A stretch of 64,000 nucleotides of DNA from Kineosporiaceae bacterium (GTDB taxonomy: Bacteria; Actinomycetota; Actinomycetes; Actinomycetales; Kineosporiaceae). The stretch lies in assembly GCA_016794595.1 (NCBI GenBank), contig JAEUJN010000050.1, forward strand, positions 1 through 64,000. The letters run 5' to 3'. The notes under the pieces were generated by a model. The model had not been told where the DNA came from. It worked only from the letters and a program-made list of their open reading frames with translations, and did not search any database. Shown piece by piece: positions 33,134 to 41,064 of this stretch. The stretch's first letter is position 1. Each line of letters begins with the position of its first letter. A program made the translations under genes and the position numbers.

Positions 33134-34057
33134 ATGCCACTGCACGGAGTGACTCGCCTCGGGTATGTCCATGCCCGGGTCACCAATCTCGACGCCGCCA
33201 AGGCCCACTACGGCCAGACCCTGGGCCTGTACCCCATGCACGAGACCGAGGACCGGCTGTACTTCAAGGGCTGGGACGAGTGGGATCACCACTCGGTGGT
33301 CCTGGAGGCGGGCGGCGTCGGGCTGGTCAAGCTCGGCTACAAGGTCAACGACCCTGCCGACATCGACGTGATCGAGCGCAACGCGCAGAACTTCGGGGTC
33401 ACGATCGAGCGGATGAGCTCGGGGGACAACCTGGAGACCGGTGACGGGATCCGCATGATCACCCCGTCGGAGCACGTGATCGAGATCTACCACTCGATGA
33501 CCCGGGTGGGCACCGAGGTCGGGTTCCACAACCCGGAGGTGTTCCCCCGCCACCTGGTCGGCGTCGGCGCTCCCCGGATCGAGCACGCCCTGATCACCGC
33601 GGACGACGTCAACCTGATGGACGCCTTCTTCCACGACGTGCTCGGGTTCTACGCCACCGAGCGGGTGGTCGAGTCGCTGGACGACGGCGCGATGATGATC
33701 GGCACCTGGATGGCCGCGGGCAACAACGTGCACGACATCGCGGTGATCAAGGGTCCTCAGGGCAAGCTGCACCACTTCGCCTTCCACCTGGCGGACTGGT
33801 CGGAGATCAAGCGGGCCGGGCAGTTGTTCGCGATGGACGACGTGCCGATCGACGTGGGCCCGACCCAGCACGGGATCACCCGGGGCGAGACCATCTACTT
33901 CTTCGACCCTTCCGGCAACCGCAACGAGGTCTTCGCCGGCGGCTACGTGGCCTACCCCGACCGGGGCACGGTGAACTGGACCCCGGAGGCGCTCGGCAAG
34001 GGCATCTTCTACATCCAGCGCGAGCTGAACGAGCGCTTCACCACCGTTCTGACCTGA
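33134..34057 (+). CDS. dmpB: Catechol 2,3-dioxygenase (first copy)
   Basis: A 307-residue extradiol dioxygenase of the XylE/DmpB class that opens catechol next to its hydroxyls to give 2-hydroxymuconic semialdehyde. Two vicinal-oxygen-chelate modules are present; the Fe(II) ligands are His151, His214 and Glu265, and the acid/base His200 is in NNVHD. The ATG at 33134 has AAGGAG seven bases upstream. It follows the hydroxylase that makes its substrate. A second, convergent copy is at 34687 with similar blocks such as YFKGWDEWDHHSVVLE. Confidence 0.94.
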   Translation: MPLHGVTRLGYVHARVTNLDAAKAHYGQTLGLYPMHETEDRLYFKGWDEWDHHSVVLEAGGVGLVKLGYKVNDPADIDVIERNAQNFGVTIERMSSGDNLETGDGIRMITPSEHVIEIYHSMTRVGTEVGFHNPEVFPRHLVGVGAPRIEHALITADDVNLMDAFFHDVLGFYATERVVESLDDGAMMIGTWMAAGNNVHDIAVIKGPQGKLHHFAFHLADWSEIKRAGQLFAMDDVPIDVGPTQHGITRGETIYFFDPSGNRNEVFAGGYVAYPDRGTVNWTPEALGKGIFYIQRELNERFTTVLT

Positions 34058-34096
34058 CCCACACACCCCTCCGGAAACGGAAGCGGGAGGAGAACC

Positions 34097-34516
34097 ATGG
34101 ACGTCCGATCGGTCCCGACCATCAGCTACGCGGCGGCGCTCCGGGTGGTGGCGGCAGCGGTGAACCACGCCGAGGGGATGGGGGTGCCGGTGAACGTGGC
34201 CGTCGCCGATCCCGGGGGGCATCTGGTGGCCTTCGCCCGGATGGACGGGGCGGCGTTCTTCTCCTCCTCCGTCGCCCAGGACAAGGCCTGGTCGGTGGCG
34301 GCATTCAACGGCCTGCCCACCCATGCCTGGATAGACATGATCAAGGACGAACCGTCGCTGCTGCACGGATTGCCCCCCCGCCCGCGACTGACCATCTTCG
34401 GGGGTGGGGTGCCGTTGACCGTCGACGGCCAGGTCGTCGGTGCGGTGGGCGTCTCCGGTGGGTCCGAGGCGGAGGACCTGCAGATCGCCGAGGCCGGCGC
34501 CGGCGCCCTCTCCTGA
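34097..34516 (+). CDS. GlcG/HbpS-like (DUF336) protein
   Basis: A 139-residue GlcG/HbpS family protein. AAVNHAEGMGVPVNVAVADP, GHLVAFARMDGA and GGGVPLTVDGQVVGAVGVSG are the family blocks. Such proteins recur in aromatic-degradation and glycolate operons; Streptomyces HbpS binds heme, but the usual role here is not settled. No signal peptide is seen, so it is cytoplasmic. GGGAGGAG precedes ATG 34097. It lies 39 bp after dmpB and is probably cotranscribed. Confidence 0.85.
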   Translation: MDVRSVPTISYAAALRVVAAAVNHAEGMGVPVNVAVADPGGHLVAFARMDGAAFFSSSVAQDKAWSVAAFNGLPTHAWIDMIKDEPSLLHGLPPRPRLTIFGGGVPLTVDGQVVGAVGVSGGSEAEDLQIAEAGAGALS

Positions 34517-34517
34517 C

Positions 34518-34559
34518 CGTGATCATGCAGTTTCGACTGTTCGAAACTGCATGATCACG
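34518..34559. terminator. 19-bp perfect hairpin after glcG-like gene
   Basis: Arms 34518-34536 and 34541-34559 pair perfectly around a CTGT loop; it begins 1 base after the stop codon. The CGTGATCA/TGATCACG ends are shared with 31651. It is a likely transcription stop or mRNA 3'-end stabiliser although no T-run follows. Confidence 0.75.
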
Positions 34560-34590
34560 AGGGTGCAGGGACGCGAGTCGTGACACAGGA

Positions 34591-34618
34591 GAGGGCCCGT
34601 CCGGACGGACGGGCCCTC
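34591..34618. terminator. Bidirectional GC-rich terminator
   Basis: Two 13-base arms (GAGGGCCCGTCCG and its complement) are separated by 2 bases, followed by TCGTCGTGTCT. It lies between the convergent glcG-like gene and second dioxygenase gene and can serve both. Confidence 0.75.
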
Positions 34619-34686
34619 GTCGTGTCTCGCCTGGCCTGTCGCCCTGGTCGGCCGGCGCCGGGTGAGTGGCGCCGGCCGGGGGTCGA

Positions 34687-35607
34687 TCAGGTGAAGACGG
34701 TGGTGAAGCTCTCCTTGATCTCGCGGGCGTGGTAGAAGATCCCCTTCGCCAGCTGGTCTGCCGTCCAGACGATCGTCGGGCGGTCACGGTAGGAGGTGTA
34801 ACCCCCGGCGAAGGTCTCGTTGCGGTTGCCGGAGGGGTCGAAGAAGTAGATCGTCTCGCCCCGGGTGATGCCGTGACGGGTCGGGCCCACGTCGATCGGC
34901 ACGTCGTCCATGGTGAAGATGTCGGCCGCGTGCAGGATGTCGTTCCAGTCACGCATCTGGAACGCGAAGTGGTGCAGCTTGCCGTTCGGGCCACGCAGCA
35001 GCGCGATGTCGTGCACCTTCTGCATCGAGGACAGCCAGAACGCGATGGTCTGGGCGTCGTCGCCGAGCGTGGTCTGCGCGCGCTCGGTGGTGTAGAAGTT
35101 CGTGACCTCCATGAAGAACCGGGCCGCGGTGTCGATGTCCTCACCGATCACCAGGGCGTGGTCGAGCATGGGGGCGCCGATGCCGACCAGGTGCCGGGGG
35201 AAGGCGTCGGGGTTGTGGGTGCCGACCTCGAGGCCGACCGCGGTCATCGAGTGATAGAACTCGAACGTGTGGTCGATGCAGGGCAGGTGAACCCGGACGC
35301 CGTCGCTGACCTCACGGTTCTCGCCGGCGCTCATCCGGGTCACCGTGCAGTCGCCGAAGGCCGTCGCCCGGGCCTCGATGCCGTCCAGATCGGAGGCCTG
35401 GTCGACCTTGAAGCCGAACTTGATGGCGCCGACGCCGCCCTCCTCGAGCACGACCGAGTGGTGGTCCCACTCGTCCCAGCCCTTGAAGTACAGCTTGCCG
35501 TCGTCCTCGAGGGTCGGGTAGAGCCCCAGGGTGTTGGCGTAGTGGTCCTTGGCGCGGGCCAGATCGGTCACGCGTGCGTGGACGTACCCCATCCGCAGGA
35601 TCGTCAT
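34687..35607 (-). CDS. Catechol 2,3-dioxygenase (second copy)
   Basis: A 306-residue extradiol dioxygenase, paralogue of the gene at 33134. Iron ligands His150, His213 and Glu264 are conserved, so it should be active. It diverges most in the substrate-facing middle (VHLPCIDHTFEFYHSM against MITPSEHVIEIYHSM), which suggests a different substrate range, for example methyl- or chlorocatechols. It lies 72 bp after a DmpQ-type ferredoxin gene in the same direction and ends convergent with the glcG-like gene. Confidence 0.93.
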   Translation of the reverse strand: MTILRMGYVHARVTDLARAKDHYANTLGLYPTLEDDGKLYFKGWDEWDHHSVVLEEGGVGAIKFGFKVDQASDLDGIEARATAFGDCTVTRMSAGENREVSDGVRVHLPCIDHTFEFYHSMTAVGLEVGTHNPDAFPRHLVGIGAPMLDHALVIGEDIDTAARFFMEVTNFYTTERAQTTLGDDAQTIAFWLSSMQKVHDIALLRGPNGKLHHFAFQMRDWNDILHAADIFTMDDVPIDVGPTRHGITRGETIYFFDPSGNRNETFAGGYTSYRDRPTIVWTADQLAKGIFYHAREIKESFTTVFT

Positions 35608-35679
35608 TCGGAACTCCTTTGTTCTGACGGTTGGTGGAGCGCTTTCTCGGAGCAGACGTTCTCCCGCGGCAGCGGGGGT

Positions 35680-36003
35680 TCAGCGGGCCAGCGCGGTGAG
35701 GAACGGGGCGACGCAGCGCACCGTGCTCTCGGGCCGGGTGGCGATGGTCACGTCGTCCTCGGGGACGGCGCGGCAGATCAGGCAGGTGCCGGAGGCGCGC
35801 AGTTCGGGGCTGAGCACCGTGTCGGCGACGATCTCGCGGTAACTGATCGCGCCGTCCACGACGTCGAACTTGCAGATGCCACAGCCACCGCGCTTGCAGC
35901 CGGACGTCGCGGCGTAGCCGGCCCGGTGCAGCGCGCCGAGAATCGTCTCGCCCGGCTTCATGGCGATGTCGACGTCCGTGCCGACCACGGTCAACCGCCC
36001 CAT
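35680..36003 (-). CDS. dmpQ: DmpQ/XylT-type [2Fe-2S] ferredoxin
   Basis: A 107-residue plant-type ferredoxin. SGCKRGGCGICKF supplies C-x4-C-x2-C and GTCLICRA the fourth Cys. In Pseudomonas, DmpQ/XylT re-reduces the iron of catechol 2,3-dioxygenase after inactivation by oxidation or substituted catechols; pairing with the second dioxygenase here supports that role. ATG 36001-36003 is chosen from the fold start (MGRLTVVGTDVDIAMKPGET). Confidence 0.88.
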   Translation of the reverse strand: MGRLTVVGTDVDIAMKPGETILGALHRAGYAATSGCKRGGCGICKFDVVDGAISYREIVADTVLSPELRASGTCLICRAVPEDDVTIATRPESTVRCVAPFLTALAR

Positions 36004-36106
36004 GCGCCGCTCCCGTTCGCCTCGTCGTCCGCCACGGCTGGGGGCGCCGACCAGCACGCCCACCACGCAGCCAGCGTGCGCCATGCACCTCGGTCTGTCT
36101 GTGACC

Positions 36107-36123
36107 TTTCCCGATGGCGGAAC
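36107..36123. promoter_or_regulatory. IclR-type operator candidate, dmpQ/amidohydrolase gap
   Basis: TTTCC-CGATGGC-GGAAC, one mismatch from GTTCC-N7-GGAAC, in the 240-bp divergent gap between dmpQ and the amidohydrolase gene. It could control both. Confidence 0.5.
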
Positions 36124-36182
36124 GCCAGCCGGTCCAGCGCGCAGGCTCGCGGGCGGCTCGGCGCCCACCGGGCGACGGATCG

Positions 36183-36209
36183 GCGGGATGGGCGGGATGG
36201 GCGGGATGG
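36183..36209. repeat. 9-bp tandem repeat, 3 units
   Basis: Three exact GCGGGATGG units end 34 bp before the amidohydrolase start. A simple repeat in a promoter region; role unknown. Confidence 0.75.
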
Positions 36210-36243
36210 GCAGGGTGCCCCCGGAAGGGGCAGAGTCGGCGTC

Positions 36244-37278
36244 ATGAGGTCCCGCCCCGCTACGCCCCTCACCGTGGCGACGGCCGTCGACGTCCATGCG
36301 CACGCCATGCCGATGCCGGTGCTGACGTGGTTGGCCGACCGTGGACTGGCCGACCTGTCCGGGGTCGAGCAGGGCGTGGTGCGGCTCGACCCGTTGGTCA
36401 GCGGGGTGGGCCCCGGTGCCCCGCTGCCGCTGCCGCGCTCCATGATCGATCCGCTGGTACGCCTGGCCGAGCTGGACGCCGCCGGGATCAGCCACCAGTG
36501 CATCTCGCTGCCCCCGTTCCTGATGGCCTCGATGGCCACCGACGCCAACTTGGTCACCGAGCTGATGCGGCGCGGCAGCGAGGCGCTGGTCGACTACTGC
36601 GCGGCCGGCCCGGAGCGCCTGCTGCCGCTGGCCGGCGTGCCGATCGGGTTCCTCTCGGCGGCCGACACGGCCCGAGCCGCCCTGGACGGCGCCGGCGTCC
36701 TCGGCCTGGCGATCGGCACCCGGGGGGCCGGGCAGGACCTGGACGCCGCGGTGAACACCGCACTGTGGCAGTTGCTGCACGAGCGCGAGACCTTCGTGCT
36801 GCTGCACCCGAGCGGCAACCCCGCCCCGAACCGGTTGGGCGACTTCTGGTTTCCCCAACTCATCGGGTATCCGATGGAGACCGCGATCGCCGTGGCGCGG
36901 CTGGCGTTCTCCGGCGTGCTCGAGCGGACGCCGCTGCGGCTGTGCCTGGCCCACGGCGGGGGATGCCTACCCGCCCTGCGGGGCCGGCTCGACCTGGGGT
37001 GGTCCCGCAAGGCGGTCGCCCGGACCACGAGGGTGACCCCGAGCGAACTGGTGGGCGACCTCTACTACGACACGGCGGTCTTCGACCCCACATCGTTGCG
37101 CCGGTTGGTCGAGGACGTCGGCGCCGACCACGTCCTGCTCGGGACGGACCACCCCTTCGAGCTCGCCGAGCGTGATCCTCTCGGCTTCGTCGCCGCCGCC
37201 GGCCTGACCCCGGACGCCGAGCGGCAGGTACTGCAGGGCAATGCCGTCCGGCTCCTGGCCGGGCCGCGCGCCGGGTGA
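36244..37278 (+). CDS. ACMSD-like amidohydrolase/decarboxylase
   Basis: A 344-residue amidohydrolase-2 family protein. VDVHAHAMPMP gives the HxH metal motif, ISLPPFLM, PLAGVPI and HPSGNP follow, LCLAHGGG gives the next His, and LLGTDHPFE the metal Asp. Relatives include 2-amino-3-carboxymuconate-6-semialdehyde decarboxylase and resorcylate or carboxyvanillate decarboxylases. In this island it may remove a carboxyl from an aromatic acid or from a ring-cleavage product, feeding the meta pathway. It is divergent from dmpQ and shares its operator-like site. The ATG 36244 start is supported by the fold. Confidence 0.82.
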   Translation: MRSRPATPLTVATAVDVHAHAMPMPVLTWLADRGLADLSGVEQGVVRLDPLVSGVGPGAPLPLPRSMIDPLVRLAELDAAGISHQCISLPPFLMASMATDANLVTELMRRGSEALVDYCAAGPERLLPLAGVPIGFLSAADTARAALDGAGVLGLAIGTRGAGQDLDAAVNTALWQLLHERETFVLLHPSGNPAPNRLGDFWFPQLIGYPMETAIAVARLAFSGVLERTPLRLCLAHGGGCLPALRGRLDLGWSRKAVARTTRVTPSELVGDLYYDTAVFDPTSLRRLVEDVGADHVLLGTDHPFELAERDPLGFVAAAGLTPDAERQVLQGNAVRLLAGPRAG

Positions 37279-37441
37279 CCCTCGCCCTCTGACCCTGTCG
37301 GTGTGGCCGTACCTCTGTCGGGTGGCGGCCAGGCGGGTGAACGGTGTGGCCTGCTCGTGGGTCTGCGCCCGGCGGACGCCTGATCGTTCTTACCGTGGGT
37401 GATGTCAGAGACGGTGGACGAGCAGCGAGGTCAGGATCACA

Positions 37442-40159
37442 GTGACGCACCGTGGTGGACTCAGTCGCCGGCTGACCCTTGCCCTGGTCGCCCTCCTGGT
37501 GGCGGTGGTCGGCATCCCGATCGGGGTGAGCGCCGCCGAGGCGGCCTACAACCCGACCCCGCGCCCGGCCTGGAATCCCACCTCGGGGCGGGTCTACGCC
37601 ATCGCCCGGGCCGGCAACACGATCGTCTTCGGGGGCAGCTTCACCGCGCTCTGGTCCCCGACGACCGGGGCCACCGTGGCCCGCAACTACCTGGCAGCGG
37701 TCGACGCCGTGACCGGCGAGCTGCTGCCCTGGAACCCGTCGGCCAACGGCGAGGTGCGGGCGCTCGAGGCCTCCGTCGACGGCGGCACGGTGTACGTGGG
37801 CGGGGCCTTTACCGCGGTCGGCGGCCTGACCCGGAACCGGATCGCCGCGCTCGGGGTGCCCAGCGGGTCGGTGCTGACCTCCTTCACCGCCAGTTCCCCC
37901 GCCACCGTGACCTCGCTGGAGCTGATCGGCGACACCCTGTATGCCGGGGGGTACTTCACCAGCCTCAACGGGGTGGCGCGCTCGCGACTGGGCGCCCTCG
38001 ATGCCACCACCGGCGCGCTACGCACCGGCTTCACCGCCTCCTCGGACGCCTCCATCCGCACTCTGATGGCGGCCCCGGACGGCTCGGCGCTCTACGTCGC
38101 CGGTGAGGTGACCAGGTTGTCCGGCGCCACCCGGGGGTATCTCGGGTCGGTCAACCCGGTGACCGGGGCCGCCACCTCGTGGAACCCCCCGATCCCGTGT
38201 GTGGACGCCGTCCTGCCTTGTTACGTCTGGGATCTCACCCAGGATGACGCAACCGTCTATGCCGCCGTCTCAGGCCCGGGAGGGCACGTCATCGCGTACT
38301 CGAAGTCGAGTGGCGCCAAGCGATGGGACACCCACGGGGACGGTGACGTCCAGGGCATCGACATCTACCACGGCGTGGTCTACGGGGGCGGGCACTTCGA
38401 TCTCGACTTCGGCGGCCAGGCCCGGGCCGGCATCGTCGCGCTGCGGGCCAGCAACGGCGCCGTGCTGTCCACCTTCGCCCCGCAACTGCTGAACGGGCTC
38501 GGCGTGTTCGCCGTCCTGGCGGGCAGCGACCACCTGCGGCTGGGGGGTGGGTTCACCCGGGTGGGGGCGAACACCGGTGAACAGCGGTTCGCCGAGTTCC
38601 CGATCCTCCCCGACACCGCCCCGCCCAGCGTCCCGGGCAGCCTGCGGACCACCGCGGTGATCGACACCCGGGTCGACCTGGCCTGGAACGCCTCGACCGA
38701 TGACGAGGCCCTGGCCGGCTACCGCGTCTATCGCGACGGGGTGCTGATCGCGTCCCCGACAACGACGACGTGGAGCGAGTCCGGGCTCAGTCCCGCCACC
38801 GCGTACCGGTTCACCGTGGCCGCGGTCGACGAGGCGGGCAATGTCTCCGCCCAGACCCCGGCGCTGACCGTGACCACCAAGCCGTTGACCCAGGTGCTGG
38901 TGCCGATGGGGTCGGCCTGGCGCTACCTGTCCAACGGGTCCAATCAGGCAACCGCCTGGCGTACACCGGCTTTCGACGACAGCACCTGGGCCACGGGGCC
39001 GGCGCAGCTCGGCTTCGGGGACGGCGACGAGGCGACCGTGATCGGCAGCAGCGGCACCACTCGCTACTTCCGGCGGGACTTCACGATCACCGCGCCGGGC
39101 CAGTTCAGTTCGCTGACCGCCTCGCTGGTGCGCGACGACGGGGCCGTGGTGTACCTGAACGGCACCGAGGTCTGGCGCTCGAACATGCCCTCGGGCACGA
39201 TCAGCTCCTCGACGCTGCCGTCGAGCGCGGTCAGTGGCACGGGCGAGAGCCAGGTGTTCACCCAGACCCTGCCCACCACGGCCCTGGTGCCCGGCACCAA
39301 TGTGATCGCGGTCGAGGTGCACAACTCCTCCTCCTCGAGTGACGTCTCCTTCGACCTGGGCCTGGACGCCGCGGTCGCCCCGGACCCGGATCTGGTGGCG
39401 CCGAGCACGCCCGCGAACCTGCGCACCACGGCGGTGACCAGCACCAGCGTCGCCCTCGCCTGGGACGCGGCCACGGACAACCGGGCGGTCACCGGGTACC
39501 GGGTGCTGCGGGACGGCGCCACGGCTGCCACCGTGACCGGCACCAGCTGGACCGACACCGGCCGGACTGCCGGGACCACGCACTCCTACGCCGTGCTGGC
39601 CCTGGACGCCGCGGCGAATGCCTCACCGGCGAGCGACCTGTTGAGCGTGACGGTTCCGTTGCCGCTGGGCACCCTGCTGCCACGCCAGAGCACCTGGAAG
39701 TACCGGGCAGGAACCAGCGGGGCGACCGGAACTGTCTGGGCAGAAAGCAGTTTCGACGACAGCGGATGGTCATCGGGCAGAGCGCAGCTGGGCTTCGGCG
39801 ACGGTGACGAGACGACCGCGGTGCCGTCCGGGTCGATCACGTACTACTTCCGCTCCACCTTCACGGTGGCCGACCCGAACACCGTGGCCGCGCTGCAGCT
39901 CTCCCTCGTGCGCGATGACGGGGCCGCGGTCTACCTCAACGGGGTCGAGGTGGCCAGGTCGAATCTGCCTGCCGGAACCCTGAGCTCGAGCACCCTGGCC
40001 TCTTCCGCCCTGTCCGGATCGGCCGAGAACACCCCGGTGACCTTCACCGTCCCGGCCGGCCGGTTGGTGGCGGGCACCAACGTGATCGCGGTCGAGGTGC
40101 ACCAGAATGCCGCCTCCTCGAGCGACGTGAGTTTCGACCTTGGCCTGACCGCGTCCTGA
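37442..40159 (+). CDS. Secreted beta-propeller, FN3 and jelly-roll protein
   Basis: A 905-residue secreted protein. A Sec signal peptide (RRLTLALVALLVAVVG, cut near GVSAAEAA) is followed by a propeller-like region to ~390 with repeated NTIVFGGSFTAL / GTVYVGGAFTAVGG / DTLYAGGYFTSLNG blades. Next come an FN3 domain (~395-480), a jelly-roll module (~480-650), a second FN3 (~655-740) and a second jelly-roll (~745-905). The jelly-rolls are a clear duplication: both contain SLVRDDGA-VYLNG-EV and TNVIAVEVH and end SSSDVSFDLGL. There is no sortase motif, so it is likely released or bound to carbohydrate. No catalytic residues are recognised. Confidence 0.85.
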   Translation: MTHRGGLSRRLTLALVALLVAVVGIPIGVSAAEAAYNPTPRPAWNPTSGRVYAIARAGNTIVFGGSFTALWSPTTGATVARNYLAAVDAVTGELLPWNPSANGEVRALEASVDGGTVYVGGAFTAVGGLTRNRIAALGVPSGSVLTSFTASSPATVTSLELIGDTLYAGGYFTSLNGVARSRLGALDATTGALRTGFTASSDASIRTLMAAPDGSALYVAGEVTRLSGATRGYLGSVNPVTGAATSWNPPIPCVDAVLPCYVWDLTQDDATVYAAVSGPGGHVIAYSKSSGAKRWDTHGDGDVQGIDIYHGVVYGGGHFDLDFGGQARAGIVALRASNGAVLSTFAPQLLNGLGVFAVLAGSDHLRLGGGFTRVGANTGEQRFAEFPILPDTAPPSVPGSLRTTAVIDTRVDLAWNASTDDEALAGYRVYRDGVLIASPTTTTWSESGLSPATAYRFTVAAVDEAGNVSAQTPALTVTTKPLTQVLVPMGSAWRYLSNGSNQATAWRTPAFDDSTWATGPAQLGFGDGDEATVIGSSGTTRYFRRDFTITAPGQFSSLTASLVRDDGAVVYLNGTEVWRSNMPSGTISSSTLPSSAVSGTGESQVFTQTLPTTALVPGTNVIAVEVHNSSSSSDVSFDLGLDAAVAPDPDLVAPSTPANLRTTAVTSTSVALAWDAATDNRAVTGYRVLRDGATAATVTGTSWTDTGRTAGTTHSYAVLALDAAANASPASDLLSVTVPLPLGTLLPRQSTWKYRAGTSGATGTVWAESSFDDSGWSSGRAQLGFGDGDETTAVPSGSITYYFRSTFTVADPNTVAALQLSLVRDDGAAVYLNGVEVARSNLPAGTLSSSTLASSALSGSAENTPVTFTVPAGRLVAGTNVIAVEVHQNAASSSDVSFDLGLTAS

Positions 40160-40188
40160 CCGCGTCCTGACCGTGTCCTGACCGCGCG
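40145..40188. repeat. 11-bp tandem repeat over gene end
   Basis: Four units of CTGACCGCGTC type span the stop codon of the secreted protein and the bases after it. The third and fourth units carry one and two changes. Confidence 0.7.
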
Positions 40189-40262
40189 CTGACCCGCCCT
40201 GACGATGCCCTGGGCGGGTGGCGGCGGCTCATGTCCTCCCTGCGGCTGCCGACGGGAGCGTC

Positions 40263-41054
40263 GTGGACGGCACCGGCACCCAGGTCGGCGAGCAGACACG
40301 GCGGTGGGCACTGCTGCTGGCCGCCGGGGTTCTGGGGGTCGGTGCCGTCACCGGGGCCTGGGACGACTCGCCCCCTCTCGGCCAGCCGACGCCGGGGCAC
40401 GAGGCCTCCGCCGTGGCCCTCGGCGCGCCGCCCCTTGTGCCCTTCCCGGGAACCGGGTACCGCTTCCTGGACCTGCAGGACGACGGGCTGACCCCGGTCG
40501 CCTGGGACCCCTGCCGGCCGGTGCACTACGTGGTGCGTGAGGCGGGGTCGCCGCCGGGTGGCCGGGAGCTGATCGAGGCGGCCGTGGGCCAGATCTCGGC
40601 CGCGACCGGGCTGCGGTTCGTCGCCGACGGTGCCACGGACGAGTCCCCCTCGCCGGCCCGGCCGGGCTACCAGCCGCAGCGCTACGGCGATCGGTGGGCG
40701 CCGGTGCTCATCGCCTGGCAGACCGCGGCCGAGAACTCCGACTTCGCCACCGATGTCGTCGGTCAGGCCCGCAGCCTGTCGATGACCAGTCCCGGGCGCC
40801 CCGCGGTGTACGTCACCGGTCAGGTCAGCCTGGACGCCGAGACGCTGGCGGCCCAGCTCACCGCGCCGGGCGGATCGGCGCTCGCCCGCGCGGTGATCGT
40901 GCACGAGCTGGGTCACCTGGTCGGCCTGGGCCATGTGGACCAAGCCTCCGAGATCATGTATCCCCGGGCCAACCGGGTGATCACCGAGCTCGGGCCGGGC
41001 GACCGCACGGGCCTCGCCCGGCTGGGCCATGGACCGTGCGTCCCGGAACTGTGA
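40263..41054 (+). CDS. Metzincin-like zinc metalloprotease
   Basis: A 263-residue protein from GTG 40263; GTG 40218 would add 15 residues and cannot be excluded. An N-terminal hydrophobic segment (WALLLAAGVLGVGAV) acts as signal or anchor. The catalytic motif HELGHLVGLGH gives three zinc histidines and the Glu, and EIMYP supplies the Met-turn, as in matrixin-like metzincins. The two cysteines (WDPCRPV and GPCVPEL) could form a disulfide. It follows the large secreted protein by ~100 bp and could process surface or secreted proteins; the substrate is unknown. Confidence 0.85.
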   Translation: MDGTGTQVGEQTRRWALLLAAGVLGVGAVTGAWDDSPPLGQPTPGHEASAVALGAPPLVPFPGTGYRFLDLQDDGLTPVAWDPCRPVHYVVREAGSPPGGRELIEAAVGQISAATGLRFVADGATDESPSPARPGYQPQRYGDRWAPVLIAWQTAAENSDFATDVVGQARSLSMTSPGRPAVYVTGQVSLDAETLAAQLTAPGGSALARAVIVHELGHLVGLGHVDQASEIMYPRANRVITELGPGDRTGLARLGHGPCVPEL

Positions 41055-41064
41055 GGCGCGTCGG

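Noticed and set aside
34666-36243. Upstream 526 codons in frame with the amidohydrolase
   Set aside because: Antisense to dioxygenase and ferredoxin genes; the amidohydrolase fold starts at ATG 36244.
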